This document shows, one piece after another, positions 13,720 to 16,854 of a stretch of DNA of 16,854 nucleotides. The DNA lies in assembly GCA_002386405.1 (NCBI GenBank), contig DGIP01000059.1, positions 337 to 17,190 of the forward strand, written 5' to 3'. The translations under genes and the position numbers were made by a program. The notes under the pieces are model-generated. The model ran no database searches. It saw nothing but the letters and a program-made list of their open reading frames with translations, and was not told where the DNA came from. Origin of the DNA: Stenotrophomonas maltophilia. Its GTDB lineage: Bacteria > Pseudomonadota > Gammaproteobacteria > Xanthomonadales > Xanthomonadaceae. How positions within the stretch are numbered: the stretch's first letter is position 1; every line of letters starts with the position of its first letter.

Positions 13720-13740
13720 GTGCCGACAATGCGTCGGCAC
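13720..13740. terminator. Intercistronic hairpin between porin and MFS genes
   Basis: GTGCCGAC (13720-13727), loop AATGC, GTCGGCAC (13733-13740) form a perfect 8-bp stem beginning six bases after the porin stop codon (13747) in the transcribed direction. There is no T-tract. Such a hairpin can stop part of the transcripts or protect the upstream mRNA, giving more porin than carrier. It resembles SMAG stems but lacks GTAG. Confidence 0.5.
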
Positions 13741-13746
13741 CCATGC

Positions 13747-15174
13747 TTAAAAACTGTACTTCGTGGTGAATTGCACGCGGTTGATGTCGCCCTTCCGACC
13801 ATCTTCGATCTCGCGCACGCCGTACATGTACTCCGCGCCGATATCGACCTTGGGCATCGGCGTATAGAAGATGTTGCCGCGGATGCTCTGCACGCTCTTG
13901 GTGACCAGCGGGCCCAGCACGCTGTCGTTGTCGTAATCGCTGCGGGCGTAGATCAGGTTGGTACGCAGCTTCGGGGTGAAGGCGTGGCGCCAGCCGACAT
14001 AGCCAGCCAGCACGCCGGTGGGGTTGAGCTCGTCCTGTGCCACGTCGTAGGCCGTATCGGCGGTGACGCCCAGGCCCACGTAACGGGCGATGCCTTCGCC
14101 GCCGCTGATCTGGTAGTGCAGCTGGTCGCTGCCGCCCATCACCCACTTGCCGCCCAGGGTCAGGCCGCCGCCGATCTTGTCGGCGTCGGCACCGGTGGTC
14201 TGGTTGTCGACCTTGAGCTGGCGCACGATACCGCCGACCCCGAAGGTGCCCCAGTCGCCCTTCCAGCCGTAACGCAGGGTCAGGTCCGGCAGGGAGCCGC
14301 GGTCGCTGTTGCTGGCCACGTTGGTCCACGCCCCGGTGACGGGGTTGCGGGTGCCGGTGAGCACGGTGGTTTCCGGGTTTTCCAGTGCGACGCTGAAGCC
14401 GCCCTGGGTGTAGCGGATCTGCGCCTGGCGCACGAACAGCACGCCATCGGTGGGACCGACGAAGTCGGCCGCTTCCGGCAGCGAGGCTGCGTCCATGAAG
14501 TTCGACCAGGTCTGGCCGGCCATCCAGTTGTTCCAATACATGTACGCGTGGCGCAGGGTCACGCCGTAGGTATTGGTGGCGGTCTGGTTGCCCAGCGAGT
14601 TGCCGAAGAAGTCCATCTCGAAGAACGCACCGGACTTGTTGCCCTTGTCCGAGACGTTGTCGATGCCCAGGTTGAAGCGCGAGAACTTGGCGTGGGCGTT
14701 GAAGTCCACGTCCGAACGCTCGCCGCTGCCGCCGGCACCGGCCACCGGGGTCTGGCCCGGCAGGTACAGCGCGCGGCCGGTGGCGTCGTCGGCCAGCTGG
14801 CCATCGCCGGTCTGGGTGAGCAGGAAGTCGGCCTTGATGAAGCCGCCGATCTTGACCGTGGTGCCCGGCGCGGCGCCCGGGGTGATGGTGGTGACCTGGA
14901 TCGGCTGCTTGCCGGCGGGCACGGTGGCGCCGGCAGGCTGTTGCGCCTGCACGGTCTTCACCGCGGTCACGTCGGTCTGGGCCTGGCTGATCTGGGTCTG
15001 TTGCTGCTGGGTGGTGGACAGCAGCAGCTGCACCTGGCGTTCCAGTTCGGCAACGCGCGCTTCCAGCTGCTTCTCCTTGGCGGTTTCGGCAAACGCCATG
15101 CCAGGCGCCACCAACGCGACCAACAGGCAGGTCGCCAACGGCTTGCGCATGGTCTTCAACATACGGGTACTCAT
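13747..15174 (-). CDS. DcaP-like trimeric outer-membrane porin
   Basis: A 475-residue outer-membrane protein. Residues 1-29 form a signal peptide (KTMRK, hydrophobic core, cleavage at AFA-E). The mature N-terminus (33-72, KEKQLEARVAELERQVQLLL and following Q-rich heptads) is a coiled coil, the trimerisation segment seen in DcaP porins. GGFIKADFLL (110-119) opens a 16-18-strand beta barrel of alternating aromatic strands, ending in the C-terminal aromatic TTKYSF that targets the Bam machinery. DcaP porins take up dicarboxylates and other small anions. The ATG at 15174 is chosen for signal-peptide position and an AGAGAGGG Shine-Dalgarno; the frame open upstream has no such support. It is the first gene of a porin-MFS pair divergent from acs. 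Confidence 0.9.
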   Translation of the reverse strand: MSTRMLKTMRKPLATCLLVALVAPGMAFAETAKEKQLEARVAELERQVQLLLSTTQQQQTQISQAQTDVTAVKTVQAQQPAGATVPAGKQPIQVTTITPGAAPGTTVKIGGFIKADFLLTQTGDGQLADDATGRALYLPGQTPVAGAGGSGERSDVDFNAHAKFSRFNLGIDNVSDKGNKSGAFFEMDFFGNSLGNQTATNTYGVTLRHAYMYWNNWMAGQTWSNFMDAASLPEAADFVGPTDGVLFVRQAQIRYTQGGFSVALENPETTVLTGTRNPVTGAWTNVASNSDRGSLPDLTLRYGWKGDWGTFGVGGIVRQLKVDNQTTGADADKIGGGLTLGGKWVMGGSDQLHYQISGGEGIARYVGLGVTADTAYDVAQDELNPTGVLAGYVGWRHAFTPKLRTNLIYARSDYDNDSVLGPLVTKSVQSIRGNIFYTPMPKVDIGAEYMYGVREIEDGRKGDINRVQFTTKYSF

Positions 15175-15410
15175 GTTGCCCTCTCTCCCGGGTGGCAAAG
15201 TGATCGCCGCGTGTGGGGTCACGGTCGAGCCGAGCGTGCGGCCGGTTGACGCACCCCGGCTATTGGCAATTGGTCGAAGCCTTGGGTCGGTACGACCATG
15301 GTCTAACCATTCCCTTACCTCGCGGCGCGGTGGATGCGGCAAACTGAGCGGGATGAATCGCGGGTTATGCTGCGATCGCACAACCCAGTCCTAGTGCAAG
15401 TGAGGGTGCC
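15175..15410. promoter_or_regulatory. Divergent regulatory region between porin and acs
   Basis: This 236-base gap must hold promoters for both the porin-MFS unit and acs. The clearest structure is a set of overlapping repeats: GGTCG-gta-CGACC (15285-15297) and the 10-bp palindrome GACCATGGTC (15294-15303), with a further GGTC at 15272, so GGTC recurs at 15272, 15285 and 15300. A second perfect 10-bp palindrome, TGCGATCGCA (15371-15380), lies 31 bases before the acs ATG. I could not assign convincing -35/-10 pairs. Confidence 0.4.

Positions 15411-16854
<1,444 letters not shown>

Noticed and set aside
12058..15249. A 1063-codon open frame on the plus strand opposite the MFS and porin genes
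   Set aside because: It is antisense to two well-supported genes, spans their intergenic gap, has Gln/Gly/His/Ala-rich composition typical of the complement of high-GC codons, and shows no domain or Shine-Dalgarno.
15362..15386. GGGTT...AACCC flanking TGCGATCGCA as one large operator upstream of acs
   Set aside because: The outer arms and the inner 10-bp palindrome do not share a centre, so only the inner palindrome is reported.

Overview
This high-GC window (roughly two thirds G+C) reads as chromosomal DNA of a gamma-proteobacterium in the Xanthomonadaceae, most likely Stenotrophomonas. The taxonomic case rests on the protein set (rsmG-parA-parB, DcaP-like porin, coniferyl-aldehyde dehydrogenase, DUF885 lipoprotein-like peptidase) and on short palindromes with a GTAG end (3265-3289, 9225-9249, 9264-9288) that match the SMAG/REP family described in Stenotrophomonas maltophilia. 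No database search was possible, so the genus is an inference. No gene-free stretch exceeds 300 bases; no tRNA, rRNA, IS element or CRISPR array was seen.

Left part (1-3127, minus strand): the 5' part of a gene whose C-terminal half resembles the Tiki/ChaN-like effector domain of Mcf/FitD and Pasteurella multocida toxin-type proteins, cut by the window edge, and upstream of it a secreted DUF885 protein. A run of four tiny hairpins (3203-3289), the last a SMAG element, separates this from the next unit.

Central part (3295-8880, minus strand): a compact three-gene envelope-glycan unit (nucleotide-sugar epimerase, family 2 glycosyltransferase, small LpxB-N-like membrane protein) lies downstream of a housekeeping unit: Sfp-type phosphopantetheinyl transferase, rsmG, parA, parB and a small Cdd1-type helix-hairpin-helix protein. 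Several neighbours overlap by one base (TGATG), the signature of translational coupling. A divergent GlsB/YeaQ membrane protein (8977-9228) ends inside a large inverted SMAG pair that fills the gap to exodeoxyribonuclease III.

Right part (9291-16854): calB-like aldehyde dehydrogenase and xthA on the minus strand, a 109-residue unknown on the plus strand, a perfect 12-bp bidirectional hairpin, then a porin-MFS transporter pair transcribed divergently from acs (acetyl-CoA synthetase, cut by the window edge). Porin, inner-membrane carrier and Acs form a plausible outer membrane-to-CoA uptake route for a small carboxylate.

Points most worth following up are the truncated Mcf/PMT-like effector gene and its self-complementary leader, three genes (rsmG, xthA, calB) with a -10-like hexamer exactly six bases before ATG and no Shine-Dalgarno (probable leaderless mRNAs), a roughly 115-residue periplasmic insertion in the MFS carrier, and SMAG elements placed at gene ends, one supplying a stop codon.
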